From positions 682,001-746,000 of the forward strand of contig MU839836.1 in the NCBI GenBank assembly GCA_030411725.1: DNA of 64,000 nucleotides, given 5' to 3'. The DNA is from Echria macrotheca (taxonomy: Eukaryota; Ascomycota; Sordariomycetes; Sordariales; Schizotheciaceae). Below the pieces are notes generated by a model that worked only from the letters and a program-made list of their open reading frames with translations, was not told where the DNA came from and did no database searches. Positions 45,061 to 54,800 of this stretch are shown here, piece after piece. A program made the position numbers and the translations under genes. Numbering within the stretch: position 1 is the stretch's first letter; each line of letters opens with the position of its first letter.

Positions 45061-45628
45061 ACTATCGGTAATTTTGCCGAGTAGGTCGTGGGGGAGGTGG
45101 CCGCGCGCAAATTCGATAAGTTCGTGTGAGAGATGCAACTCTCGGTCTATCGTGGGGAAATTGGCGGGTAGCGGGAAAAGAGTCTACAGCCCACGCATGG
45201 TGGTGGTTAAAGGTCTAGGTTCGTTCCCAGGGCATTGTCAGGGCCGCAGGTCTCGGGAGATGATGCAGGACTTGGGGGTATCGGCAGCTGAGTTTGAAGG
45301 TTTAGAATCAGTTCTCCAATGCGTGGTTGGTAATTGGATTTTCGCATCGGCTGCGCCAAACTTGATCTCTGAGTCCGTCAAAGCCCTCATTTCTCGTCCT
45401 CGTGGTTCGGCAAGCGCGGACCAATCACATTTAGATCCGAACGGGGTAGGTTCTTTAAGGCATGCCGGCTTTGCTGGCATTCCCCCAGCGCCTTCTTCTT
45501 TTTCTAAAACCATAAAACGGAATCTTGATACTAGGGAGCAACAGCAACCCAGTGACTACTCCAATCCCCTCCGCCAATTTTCCACCACCAGCCGCCAAAA
45601 CCTGCAATTTACCTTCCTTTTTTCCCCT

Positions 45629-46003
45629 ATGCCGTCAGGAAATCAAAACTCGTCCTCGCCCTCGTCGGACAAGGACTGGAACTCGCTGCTCAAGCACTCC
45701 TCGGCCCTGGGTATCCTTAAGCCCGACATCGTCTTCAGCTCATTCGGTCACGGCTCTTCGATCCCTGCCTCGCATTTCGGCAGCTTAAACACGAATGTTT
45801 CCGGAGGCAGCACGAGTCTCTCGTCCGTTTTGTCGTCGAACCATGTAAGTCGTCGTAACCCCTTTCTACGATGTTCCATGGGTCTTCCTCTCCCGTTTCT
45901 ATCCCCGGTTCACGCGTCCATCCTGTTGACCAACATGGTGCTCATTTATTAGCCGCCGGCCTCGACCCCGGGTTCGGGTTCTAGTAACGGGGATTTGTCG
46001 TAA
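45629..46003 (+). CDS. Hypothetical Ser-rich protein, two exons
   Basis: Start at 45629 after a T/C-rich leader. Exon 1 (45629-45844) encodes MPSGNQNSSSPSSDKDWNSL, then LKHSSALGILKPDIVFSSFG and SLSSVLSSNH. A GTAAGT donor at 45845 and a TTATTAG acceptor ending at 45952, with a TGTTGAC branch-like site, give a 108-nt intron. Exon 2 (45953-46003) adds PPASTPGSGSSNGDLS and a stop. The 88-residue product may be a truncated version of a longer protein. The unspliced frame would extend to 45952. Not recognised. Confidence 0.4.
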
Positions 46004-46499
46004 CGAAATAACGGAAACTTGCGTCGATAATCAAATCAACGCCAACCTCCTACGATGGAAATTTGCTTAATCCCCGCGATGGTAATAGCTATCTCGAAAT
46101 AGCTTAGACCTGACGAAATACAGAGGGAGTTGGCGAATTGTTCTATAGCTAAATAGGCGTTAAAATCACAATACCGCAGATACTTGGCTGGTACTTGTGG
46201 TGAGAATAATCCGCTTTGTTTCCTTACAATTTTCGGGAAGGCGTTTCTCCGGTGTTCTTCACGACATCTTCCTTGCCAAGATCTTGATGTACAGAGGCCC
46301 ACGGACTGGCATCTACGAGGCGCATCTATATCTCACCTTCGATGGAGCCCGCGAAGTCACGACCCCGGCGCCGCGCGACATTTCGGAGCGTGCCTCCGTA
46401 TGGGGTTGACTTCTGGTACTGACGTCCTATCTGACTGCCCAAGTTTGCGGTTGAGGAAGACGACTTCGCTGCTCTGGACGGTGTCCGAGAAGCTTTGTA

Positions 46500-47085
46500 G
46501 ACCAGACAGGGATTATAAAATGTGACAAAAGCCAGCCGTGCTCTCGCTGTCAGAAGTCCCGGACGCCTAATGAATGCAAAACCCCGCCGGGAATGTTGAA
46601 TAGTCAAGGGAGTGGCCGTCTGGTTGGTCCTACCGGCCTGGAACAGTATCGCGTGTGAGGTTGGTGCGATTCCTGTTCGTCCTCGTGCAGCAAAGTTGCT
46701 CACGCGGCCACCACATCCCCCCCAAATCGCCCTATTAGCGCAGGCGGGCCGCGAGGAGCTAACGGAGAGATACGCTTAATTTAGGAAGGCGTCCCTCCAC
46801 ATTCTCGGAGCCGATTCACGGTGGGCTGTTTGGCACCGCCATGTAATAGACCTCGTCCCCTCGCTGCCTAAAACCAACTTCCCTTTTAGCAATATCTTTA
46901 CCTCCTCGCAAAATAGATATCAAATTCTCGGCAGCCTACCGCCACCAGAAGTCGTCAACGCTCTTATCCATTCGTACTTTTCCACGTTCAAATCGACCCA
47001 CTGGCTCATTCACCAGCCGCAGTTCAAGGACGAACTCGACGCGTTTTGGACTAGCAGCGACATCCCGGCTGGACAATAGTCTCCC
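46500..47085 (+). pseudogene. Degraded Zn2Cys6 transcription factor, copy B
   Basis: Collinear with the minus strand of 60340-60980, the central part of the Zn2Cys6 pseudogene at 59080-61425. KCDKSQPCSRCQKSRTPNEC is the second half of the zinc cluster; the first half is scrambled. The frame then meets TGA. Further on, 46868-47070 is open and better preserved than in the other copy: NRYQILGSLPPPEVVNALIH, SYFSTFKSTHWLIHQPQFKD and ELDAFW, the standard start of the fungal transcription factor (MHR) domain. It stops at 47077. Everything downstream is missing. A deletion of ~70 bp follows the zinc cluster relative to copy A. Confidence 0.65.
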
Positions 47086-47199
47086 GCACAACACCGTGTA
47101 CGAGACCCAAGACCGTACAGCCTTCTTCTCGCCACGCCAAAGGGTGCCACAATTGGCCTCTCACCTTCCCCCAACGAGCTCGATCGCCTTGATTCCTCG

Positions 47200-47539
47200 G
47201 CGCTAAGCCCCTCGCCATGGATAGGTGTGCTGCTTGTGTCCGACTTCGTTACACTGGAAGCAACGTCCCTCTATCGTATTCTTACGTATATACTCCGGTA
47301 AGATCTTACGGAGGGTAACTCCGTTCGTAGTCCGGGGAACAGTACGCGAGCTTGTCGACGCTGGGGTGGAAGAAGCCGACGTGGTCGTGGTGCCGGTAGT
47401 AGCACGGGTAGTAGGCTTGGACGTGTCGTTGGACTTCGTTGTCGACTCCTTCTGACGACGCGACTGGCGCCATGACTGTCCGCACCCATACGTGGGTAGG
47501 CCTCGAAATCTGTGAAGATTCAGGCACCCTGATGGGCAA
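47200..47539 (-). pseudogene. Retrotransposon gag-like fragment with decayed CCHC zinc knuckle
   Basis: On the minus strand a 77-codon frame (47539-47306) is followed, after a frame change, by KILPEYIRKNTIEGRCFQCN and EVGHKQHTYP (bases about 47219-47300). C-x2-C-x4-H-x4-Y is a CCHC knuckle with the last Cys changed to Tyr, a G-to-A change. Such knuckles end gag proteins of LTR or LINE elements. No protease, RT or integrase lies next to it. Confidence 0.45.
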
Positions 47540-47710
47540 AGAACCGCCAGTGATGCTGGTCTTAGACTCTTTGGTTACTTGCAGGCAACTGAGTCATGAA
47601 GATGAAGGCATTCAGAACAAAGGAAACAGAATAGATAGATAGATGACCTGGCCCAGCTCCGGCTGGGCCAGTACCACCAATTGATACACAGTCTATTCCC
47701 TGCAGAGAAC

Positions 47711-48600
47711 TCAGATTCCCACAAAATCAATGTCGGGGTTGATATACGCGGGTGTGAGACTGATCTGCAGGGTGGTAATGAGACGACGCTTGAACTCGCG
47801 CTTCCACTCGGAACGCGACTTGTTGCAAGCGCCGGCGAGACGCAGATTGATCCCGAAACACCACCGCCAGTTGACCTGCGTCAGATAGCCCCCCGCCACG
47901 GGTCCGACCGAGAACCCGACAGCGGCGAGCAGCGAGAAGACAGTCCAGCTCTTGGCGTACTCGGCCAGGTCGGCGTGGTCGGCCAGGATCGTCTTGACAC
48001 AAATATTCACGACCGCGGCGCCGACGCCCTGCAGCGCCCTGCCGAGCAGCAGGACGCCGAAGGCGCTGGTGGGCGCGCCGGTGCGCAGCGCCAAGCCGAC
48101 GACCATGACGACGATGGCGGTCTGCATGGTCTGGTGGCGGCCCCAGATGTCGGCGGTCTGGGCCCAGAAGGGGAAGAAGGCGGCGGCGGTGAGATTGAAG
48201 GTCGTTATGGTTTAGTTTAGTTGGGCTATTTCGTCTTTTTTTTTTTTTATATATATATGTCAGTGATATGACAGCAAGAGGGAAAACAAAGGGAAGGGGG
48301 GGGGGGGGGGGGACAAACTAAAGTCGGTGGCGATATAAGGCAGCGCGGATGCGATGATGGTCGTGTCGGGGGCTTGGAGAATAAATGGGAAGGCTAGACC
48401 AAAAATGACTTTGTATCGGTAGATGCGCCGGCGCTTTTTCTCGGCCGCTTCCTCGGGGGTCTCGACATGGTTGGAGATGCTCGGCAGGCGGTGATGTGTT
48501 GGAGCTGCCGGGCCGAGAGGTCGGAAGTTCGTCGGTCTGTTGGGCCGAGGGTTTTGGGGACAGTCGGCAGCTCCGATGACGGCGTCACCTGTTGGTGGGT
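47711..48600 (-). pseudogene. MFS drug/toxin transporter (DHA-type), truncated
   Basis: Exon 1 (about 48600-48313, minus) reads HVETPEEAAEKKRRRIYRYK, then VIFGLAFPFILQAPDTTIIA and SALPYIATDF (transmembrane helix 1 region). It runs into a G17/C17 tract (48296-48312). Exon 2 starts at 48225 after an AAATAG acceptor: QLN-stop-TITTFNLTAAAFFPF, AQTADIWGRHQTMQTA, then LGRALQGVGAAVVNICVKTI and SVGPVAGGYLTQVNWRWCF. The stop (TAA, 48214-48212) sits where relatives have Trp. The frame ends at 47711, after helix 5-6. About half of the usual 12-14 helices are missing. It is divergent from the Zn2Cys6 gene at 48817, a common transporter-regulator layout in metabolite or resistance clusters. Confidence 0.75.
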
Positions 48601-48816
48601 GGCATCGTTGGGCTAGGCTTTCTTCTCCTTGTTCTCGCGGATGAGCCGGAAAAAAATTTGATTGGTTCCAGGGTCAAAGGCAGGTCTGGCAAGGCATACC
48701 TAATGGCTGCCTTGCAGGGCCACACCTGAGGCTCTCTAAAGCGAAATAATTCATTCCCCTCTTTCTCCAGGCTGCGTCCTAACTCCCACAGCTGAATCTT
48801 CATCAGATATACTATA

Positions 48817-49767
48817 ATGCCCACAAGCTATCACTCGGGACAAAAGCGATCAGTATGCGACCGGTGCCGGGAACAGAAGCTCCGCTGCAGGCGAGATGAT
48901 CGAGATGAATCGAACCTCGAGGAACCCTGCGATCGATGCCAACGTCTCAGCGCCAAGTGCATCACCAGTGAAGCCAAACCCCTTGGCCGTCCTCGTACTT
49001 GTATTCTCGATTCTGGTCCGGCCGTGTCGTCTCCGGCCTCTCCCATGACCCCCGAGACTCTTTTGTCACCTTCGATGAGCTCGTCGACGCTCGATATCTC
49101 TTTTCTATCAACTTCGCCACTCCCGACCGATCTCCTGACCTAGGACCTGCTGATGGCATCCGCATGCCCAGAGCCCTATGTTCTCAGCCCGGACGACATG
49201 ACCCTTGACGCGTTTGATCCTATGTTGAGTATGCAATTGGACTTGTTGGGCGGCGAGATATTTCCGTCGAAAACGCCGAGTGATCCCTCGGGAGGACTTC
49301 GGAATTCCGAGACCGAGGCCATGATCTCTCTCTCGCAGCTGAGTGTCGAGCTCAGCCGGCAACTGGCTGTGGTCCATACGTATTACTGGCCGGAGCTGTT
49401 AATGCAGGGGAAGCTTATGAACGCATTGGTTGATGAGAGCCCTGTGAGTATCATTATTGTTAAGACGGAGCATTTCATCTCGGTTCTCCGTCGTCTATTG
49501 CCGCCGGTTGATGTCCAGTCGCCGAGTGACGAGCTTGATGATTTCGGCCTGATAACAATGGATACGTCATTTCGGCTCATGGCGACTACTTATTTGTTGA
49601 TTCTCGTCGACTACCTACAAATCATACGAGTTTACAATACTATGTTTGAGCAGATCGTGGCGTATTTTTCCGGCCAAGTAAAGGATGATATTACCTCAGA
49701 CTCGGAAATGGCGATTGTTAAGGTCCAGCCTATATCTAGCTCCGATTTTATCAAGGGGTTTACGTAA
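48817..49767 (+). pseudogene. Zn2Cys6 transcription factor interrupted by one in-frame stop
   Basis: ATG at 48817. The zinc cluster is CDRCREQKLRC (C14, C17, C24) followed by C38, C41 and C48, that is C-x2-C-x6-C-x13-C-x2-C-x6-C. The frame meets TAG at codon 109 (49141-49143) and then stays open in the same frame to 49767, with SELSRQL-like helices, FRLMATTYLLILVDYLQIIR and VQPISSSDFIKGFT typical of the C-terminal part of small AflR-like regulators. A GTAAGT lies at the end (49764), so another exon may have existed. The stop could derive from CAG by a C-to-T change. As written, only the DNA-binding domain would be made. It probably controlled the divergent MFS gene. Confidence 0.75.
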
Positions 49768-52244
49768 GTTGTGGAGCAATATATTATGGGGTTTGAGTAG
49801 GAGTTGGGGCTATTTGCGGGTTATTGTGTATCGGGACGGAGTACCAACCGGGTGGGTATCTTTAGTGATTTTAGTACGGCTGGGCTTTTGGGGATTGTTA
49901 TGAGCTAGGGAACAGACGAGGGGAATTTCATAACTGGTAAGGGACTTGTTTTGGCGTTGCGGGCGAATATACTCAAGGTATACGAGATGTTGCGAGATGG
50001 TTTGGGGACTGACGAGGCGTTTCGGACTTGAACTTACTCCATTTTATAAGCACCTTGTGCTTGATGTTGACTCGCTTGAAGATTCAGGATGCTGTATTTC
50101 CATGAGGAACCTATCTAGTGTGTCCTGTCACGAGGGCGGTCACGCAGGTGGCTGCAATCGCTGGCAATCGATTGCACATTCATTTTCTTTCCTAGTCGGT
50201 GACCACGCTCGATGTCTCAACGTCAGGTCCCGTACATTCTCAATGTTGTCGGGCTCTCGTTCAACGTTGTCCCACTACTGAAGGCGCTCTGGGGCCGCGA
50301 TGTGTGGTGCTCGTCGGCCTCCCCGGATGGATGTTCGTGCGAAGGCATTTCGGTACCCGACTCTACGGTCGCTATCTCTCCGCCGCCACCTATTTGCCCA
50401 TCTTGGCTTCGAGTGACTAGTTTTTCCACCTCGCGGAATATCATTCCCGAGGCGGAATCTTCATCCCGGTAGAGTGTGTGCTAACTACGCAGTTAGCAGG
50501 ATGACTTCCCTGTCAGAGCTCCTCAAAGACAGCTCGGTGATCACAGACCGACGGGGCTTGGTGACGACCCGCATCGCGAGGAGTACTCCTTCAATACGCA
50601 CAAAAAGGAGTTCCTCGACTGGGTGCCATCGACCCCTTTAGACGATGATCAGCAGTCCCCCCTACACAACCATGATGTCGGGGGTTCAGCGCTCAGTGCT
50701 TCCGCTTTGTAGACATGCAGAAGCCTGACGAGTGATGCCCGCGCACTCCAACGATACCTGAAACGACGGCTACCTCTCTACCAACCTCGGAGTTATCATC
50801 GCCGCAAATCGTTACCCCCTAATTTTCGTGGAAGGCCGTGATAGGGCACTCGACGTTGCTCTCATCCGTCCACTATTGTTGTACAATAGAGACCTTCAAC
50901 TTCATCAGCGAGTAGGACTCAAGGCAAAACGGGATGCCTTCTCTCCACCGCTTTCCTCCCAAACCCCCATCACCGCTCCGCAAAGCCTTATAGCATCTAC
51001 GAACTGCCCTCAACCAAACCCAAACGCCACTACCCGACGACGCGGACGGACCGATACCTCGCTACATCCTAAGCTCCTCGTACCTCGACAAAAACCGATT
51101 ACACTTGATGACAGTGGGTATCGCCGTCGTCTCCCTTGTGGTCCATGACGCCTCATCTCCCCAAGGAGACAGACAGTGGCCGGAAGCAGCTGTCCATTCT
51201 GGTCATGACATCCTCATGACGCGTCGGTACTGGGGGGCAGCCGCGAGCGCGGGGCGTCTGAAGACTCGAAGTCCGTGGACGCAGGAAAAACTGGGCCGCA
51301 TGAAGCCCCAAGTGGCACGTATGCCGTGGGAGGCAACCAACGTATCTGTCTCGAGAATCTTGTGCATCCTGCCGCTGAGGCCGTCCTGCAAAACCAGCGT
51401 ACGGTTTGGCCGGAAGTGGGATCAACCTCCCAGCCGTCCTCGTTCGTTTCTCGGCTAGTGGCTTTCCTTCCCCTGCTACATTTTCATCGGATCGCTATTG
51501 CGTTTGGAGCGCGCCATGGTTGCGGTCCATGAGGGCGCGGGCCGAAAAGAAGGACCTGTACCAACGTAGCGGTTAGCCGGGTTGGTCAACACGTGTTGAA
51601 GCTGCTCACGGGGCGGGCTGGCCTGCTTTTCTTGATCTTGTCCTTTAGAGTTAATATCTCGCAAGCTACAGCATGTCCACAGCGCGGACGGTGTTTCTTC
51701 AACTAATTGTCCCTTCGCGTCGATGACTTCGCTTCATTCGGCGGCTTACGGGCTTAGGGGCAGGTTCGATCGCTGGTTCTCGAGCTGGTTTGCCCGTCGA
51801 AGATGCGGTCGATGGAGTGGCTGCGACCAAGAAGTGGCGTCCTCCCCTCGAAGTGAACGTTCGTGCTGCGCGTGATGCCTTTATGAACTAAGAGACGGTG
51901 TTGGTGGTCGGTTTATGTACGAGAAGAGGGGGAAGGGGAGGTGCGCTTTAACCATCATCATGACAAACCTTAAGTATTGCCTCGTTTTTTGAAGGTCGGA
52001 TAGCGAGAGATCTGCCTGGTCGGGGAAGCGGATTAAAAGGCGGCGCGGGGTGGTTGTTGAGCAGTAGACCGAGATTTAGCATACGGATTTACTTCCTGGT
52101 GGGGCGGGCAGACCCGGGCAGGTTCGGTAAGTGTCAAGGGGACGACTGAGCCATGCCCGGGGCTCTCGCTCAATGATAGGGACGAGGAAGGGTAGTTATG
52201 TACGATGAAACTCTACCCCTCTTCTAGCCAACTCAACAGGACAA
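49768..52244. other. Repeat-derived and unassigned DNA
   Basis: 51285-51420 matches the minus strand of 19770-19870, and 51595-51890 is the second copy of repeat C. 50729-50776 matches the minus strand of 4089-4136. Family A right-hand sequence lies at 51895-52080. An open stretch at 50560-50690 reads DDPHREEYSFNTHKKEFLDW and VPSTPLDDDQQ, protein-like but unrecognised. The ORF at 50212-50472 has no motif. Confidence 0.4.
51595..51890 (+). repeat. Dispersed repeat C, copy 2
   Basis: Direct copy of 13465-13790 with short deletions; see that entry for landmarks. Confidence 0.65.
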
Positions 52245-52480
52245 CTCTTAGTGCTCGACGCGGTCAGCGGCGCCCCACAAGCTGCAGGGTTGGAAGCACA
52301 ACCTAACTGACAGCTGCGGCTTCCAGATGGTCTCGTTGCTCAAGCTGGCCACTATCACAGAAGAGGGCGTGCGCTTCCTCTCGCCGCACGATAGCACGCC
52401 CACGCTGCTGACGCTCGAACATCATCATGCAGCTGCTCGACGAGCTCGTCACGAAGTCGCCCGGCCGGGTCCCTCGGCGG
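52245..52480 (+). pseudogene. Queuine tRNA-ribosyltransferase catalytic subunit fragment
   Basis: Reads VLDAVSGAP, one-base shift, then HKLQGWKHNLTDSCGFQMVS and LLKLATITEEGVRFLSPHDS, followed by a deletion/frame change and IMQLLDELVTKSPGRV. The order matches TGT: an L..W..N.LTDSGGFQ.VSL block with the catalytic Asp, EEGV.F.SP, then the DI.MQLDDV block. DSGGFQ has become DSCGFQ. About 75 of ~400 residues remain; the start, the tRNA-binding part and the zinc-binding C-terminus are absent. A normal copy presumably exists elsewhere in the genome. Confidence 0.7.
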
Positions 52481-53413
52481 GCGCCCGCCTCATGACTTTG
52501 AGCGGCCGATCCGTCGTCGTTAAACGGCATGACCGACCGGTCGTAGTCGGGGCACCTGCTCCTACAGGTCTGGGATCGCCGGTATACTCGAGCTGGTTCT
52601 GTTTGATGGTGTCGACGGGATTGTAGCTCATGCTGAACCCGGCCAAAACAAATACGTTCGTTGGCTTCCATCCCATTTGTTAGTTACTGACACTCTCACT
52701 AAACAGTGATCACATCCACTGCCATCGTGGAGTTGAGTGAGCTACAGGGAATATCCCTCATGGTTGTAATCGTCTATTGAGAGAATATGAGACTAAGGAT
52801 GAAGACTGAACCCCAACTCAACCATTCTCATTACTCTCTTCCAACCGCCGTCGGGGGATCTAGGACATATGGACGGGGTGTCCGTGGAGAGAACTGAACC
52901 CTTTTGGGATTTTTCGGCTGGGCGACATTTCGCTTTGTATTGAGCTCATCGAGCCTTTCCTGGGTAGCTGTTGAGCTTTTTTGGAGGGCCGGTAGAGATT
53001 TTGTCGACGCTGCAGTATTGTGGGTTGGAATGACTTGACTGAGCCAGTCCCGAACTGTAGCCATCAGTTTTTATTAGACTTCAAGAATAGAATCAGAATG
53101 CCTACTGCGGATTTCATATTGCGGTGCAGATGTCGTCGACGGGACAGCACTGTAAGGTGAAGTGGCCTGAGGCCAGCCCGGAACTGGGGCCATCAGTTAT
53201 TGATCAACGTATGGATTAGAATTAAAATGCCTGACTTTGGATTTCAAGTTTGGGCCGACCCATGTCTCATCATGTTTATCAAGCACTCACAGGCTTGGGA
53301 ACAAAAGCGGGAACGAAGGGCAAGAAACACAGGCACTCACATCGGGGTTTTTATTTGACAGAAACCCCTGCCGGGTGCGGGCCACGACGCGAGGCACGGG
53401 CCCAAGGGCTTTA
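52481..53413. other. Intergenic, no supported gene
   Basis: No gene motif. A short block near 53040 and another near 53190 share CCATCAGTT and a TAGAATTAAAATGCC / AGAATCAGAATGCC stretch followed by TGCGGATTTCATAT / TTGGATTTCAAGT, suggesting a local ~150-bp duplication. Confidence 0.35.
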
Positions 53414-54272
53414 ATGCAGCCGAGGAAGAAGTTAGATGAAGACTGGGTCGCCCGCATCCTCGAGATCCGCGCCAGCGACGGGCACCACGTCTATGCCCGC
53501 GTAGCCTGGATGTACTTCCCGGACGAGCTTCCGCAGGGCACGTACGACGGCAAGAAGATTGTACAGGGCCGTCAATCATACCACGGCACCAACGAGCTTA
53601 TTGCCTCAAATCACAGTACGTTTTGATCGTTGCGAGGAATGAGGTAGCGTTGCTAACTGATGGCAGTGGACATCATAAACGCGGTTAGCGTCACAGCTCA
53701 GGCGACAGTGAGGCAGTGGTACGAGGAGAACGATGACGAAGTACAGCAAGCCCTCTACTGGCGAAAAGCATTTGACGTTCGAACATATGAGCTGTCGGTA
53801 CGTTTCCCGTTCCTTCCATCCCAATTAGCTTGTCGCATAGGTGCTGATTTGGTCTCGACAGACGGTCAAGCTCGTTTGCAGTTGCAACACCTCAGCACAC
53901 CCAGACCACCTCCTCGTCGGATGTACGGCCGAGACGTGTAAGAAGTGGATGCACGAGCAATGCATCAAGGACGAGGCGCTCAGGAATACATACAGCCGGC
54001 TCGGCACGGACACCGCAGCCCAGATTCCGAAAAGCCAAGGACCAAGACGAAGCCAAGCGGCCGCTAAGCCCGACAGAGACGGGCGCAGCCGTGTCGGCGC
54101 GACGAGCAACAGCAAGACGCAACCAGCGGATGCGACGGGCAAGGCAAAGTTGGGCAGGCCGAAAAAGAACGTACTGGATGCGAACGGCATCAGCGCGAAA
54201 GTGTGGGAGGCGCTGTTCGAGGCGACGCACAAGGTGAAGGAGGAGAGCCCGCCGGTCCTGGAGTTTAATGAT
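53414..54272 (+). pseudogene. BAH-PHD chromatin protein, truncated at both ends
   Basis: Three exon segments: up to 53615, 53667-53797 and from 53862, with introns of 51 nt (CTAAC branch) and 64 nt. Segment 1 reads LDEDWVARILEIRASDGHHV, ARVAWMYFPDELPQGTYDGK and YHGTNELIASNH; segment 2 adds MDIINAVSVTAQATVRQWYE and YWRKAFD. This is the second half of a BAH domain as in fungal BAH-PHD proteins. Segment 3 has TVKLVCSCNTSAHPDHLLVG, CTAETCKKWMHEQC: the first part of a PHD finger. A low-complexity Lys/Ala-rich stretch follows. Family members (for example the Polycomb-repression effector EPR-1 in Neurospora) read histone marks. The BAH N-terminus is missing, and after VLEFND (54272) the sequence joins repeat B. 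Reading frame and splice sites are intact, so the truncation may be recent. Confidence 0.75.
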
Positions 54273-54274
54273 CT

Positions 54275-54800
54275 TGTTCATCGCGTGACGCGACGGTCGG
54301 AGCCGAATCCAAGAGTTAGCCCATGTCATCGCGACCTGGGCCATGATAGCAGGTCGTCAGGGCGTTGAAGACGGAGCACTCGGAGTCAACGACGTCTTTA
54401 ATGACGTTGTCGAGTCTCGCTATGGTGAAACTAGGTGGGATCATCGCGAGCCTAGCCTTCCGCGATGCCGCGACGCCGACGCCCGACGACGGTAATCGCC
54501 AGAGCCGGCTTCAAGTCCTCTCGGTCTCTGCCGCAGGGCGCCTTACGGGTGAGGCACCCCGATGCGGGTTCGAGGCGAAGCTACGGGAGGGAGGTTCGTT
54601 CTGCCCAAACCTATCTTGATCGCGTTGGGCACTCAGGGGTGGCCGGTTTCTGGCTTCGATCGACCGCGGTTCTCGTCAGTCTGGTCGGTCAAAGTTTTGG
54701 TACAAGAGCCAGAAGGCGTCAACTGTGGGCGGCGGGGCGGACGCTTGCCGGAATTCTTCTACACAATCGGTAGGTGGGCGAGCGAAGCGTCAGGCTCGGT
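54275..54800 (+). repeat. Dispersed repeat B (inverted relative to 34930-35260)
   Basis: GCGTGACGCGACGGTCGG.GCC, ATGACGTTGTCGAGTCTCGC, GGTGGGATCATCGCGAGCCT, CGGTAATCGCCAGAGCCGGC, TTCAAGTCCTCTCGG and GATGCGGGTTCGAGGCGAAG all recur on the minus strand of 34930-35260 in the same order. The 36-bp motif follows at 54668-54708 (minus). Confidence 0.65.
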
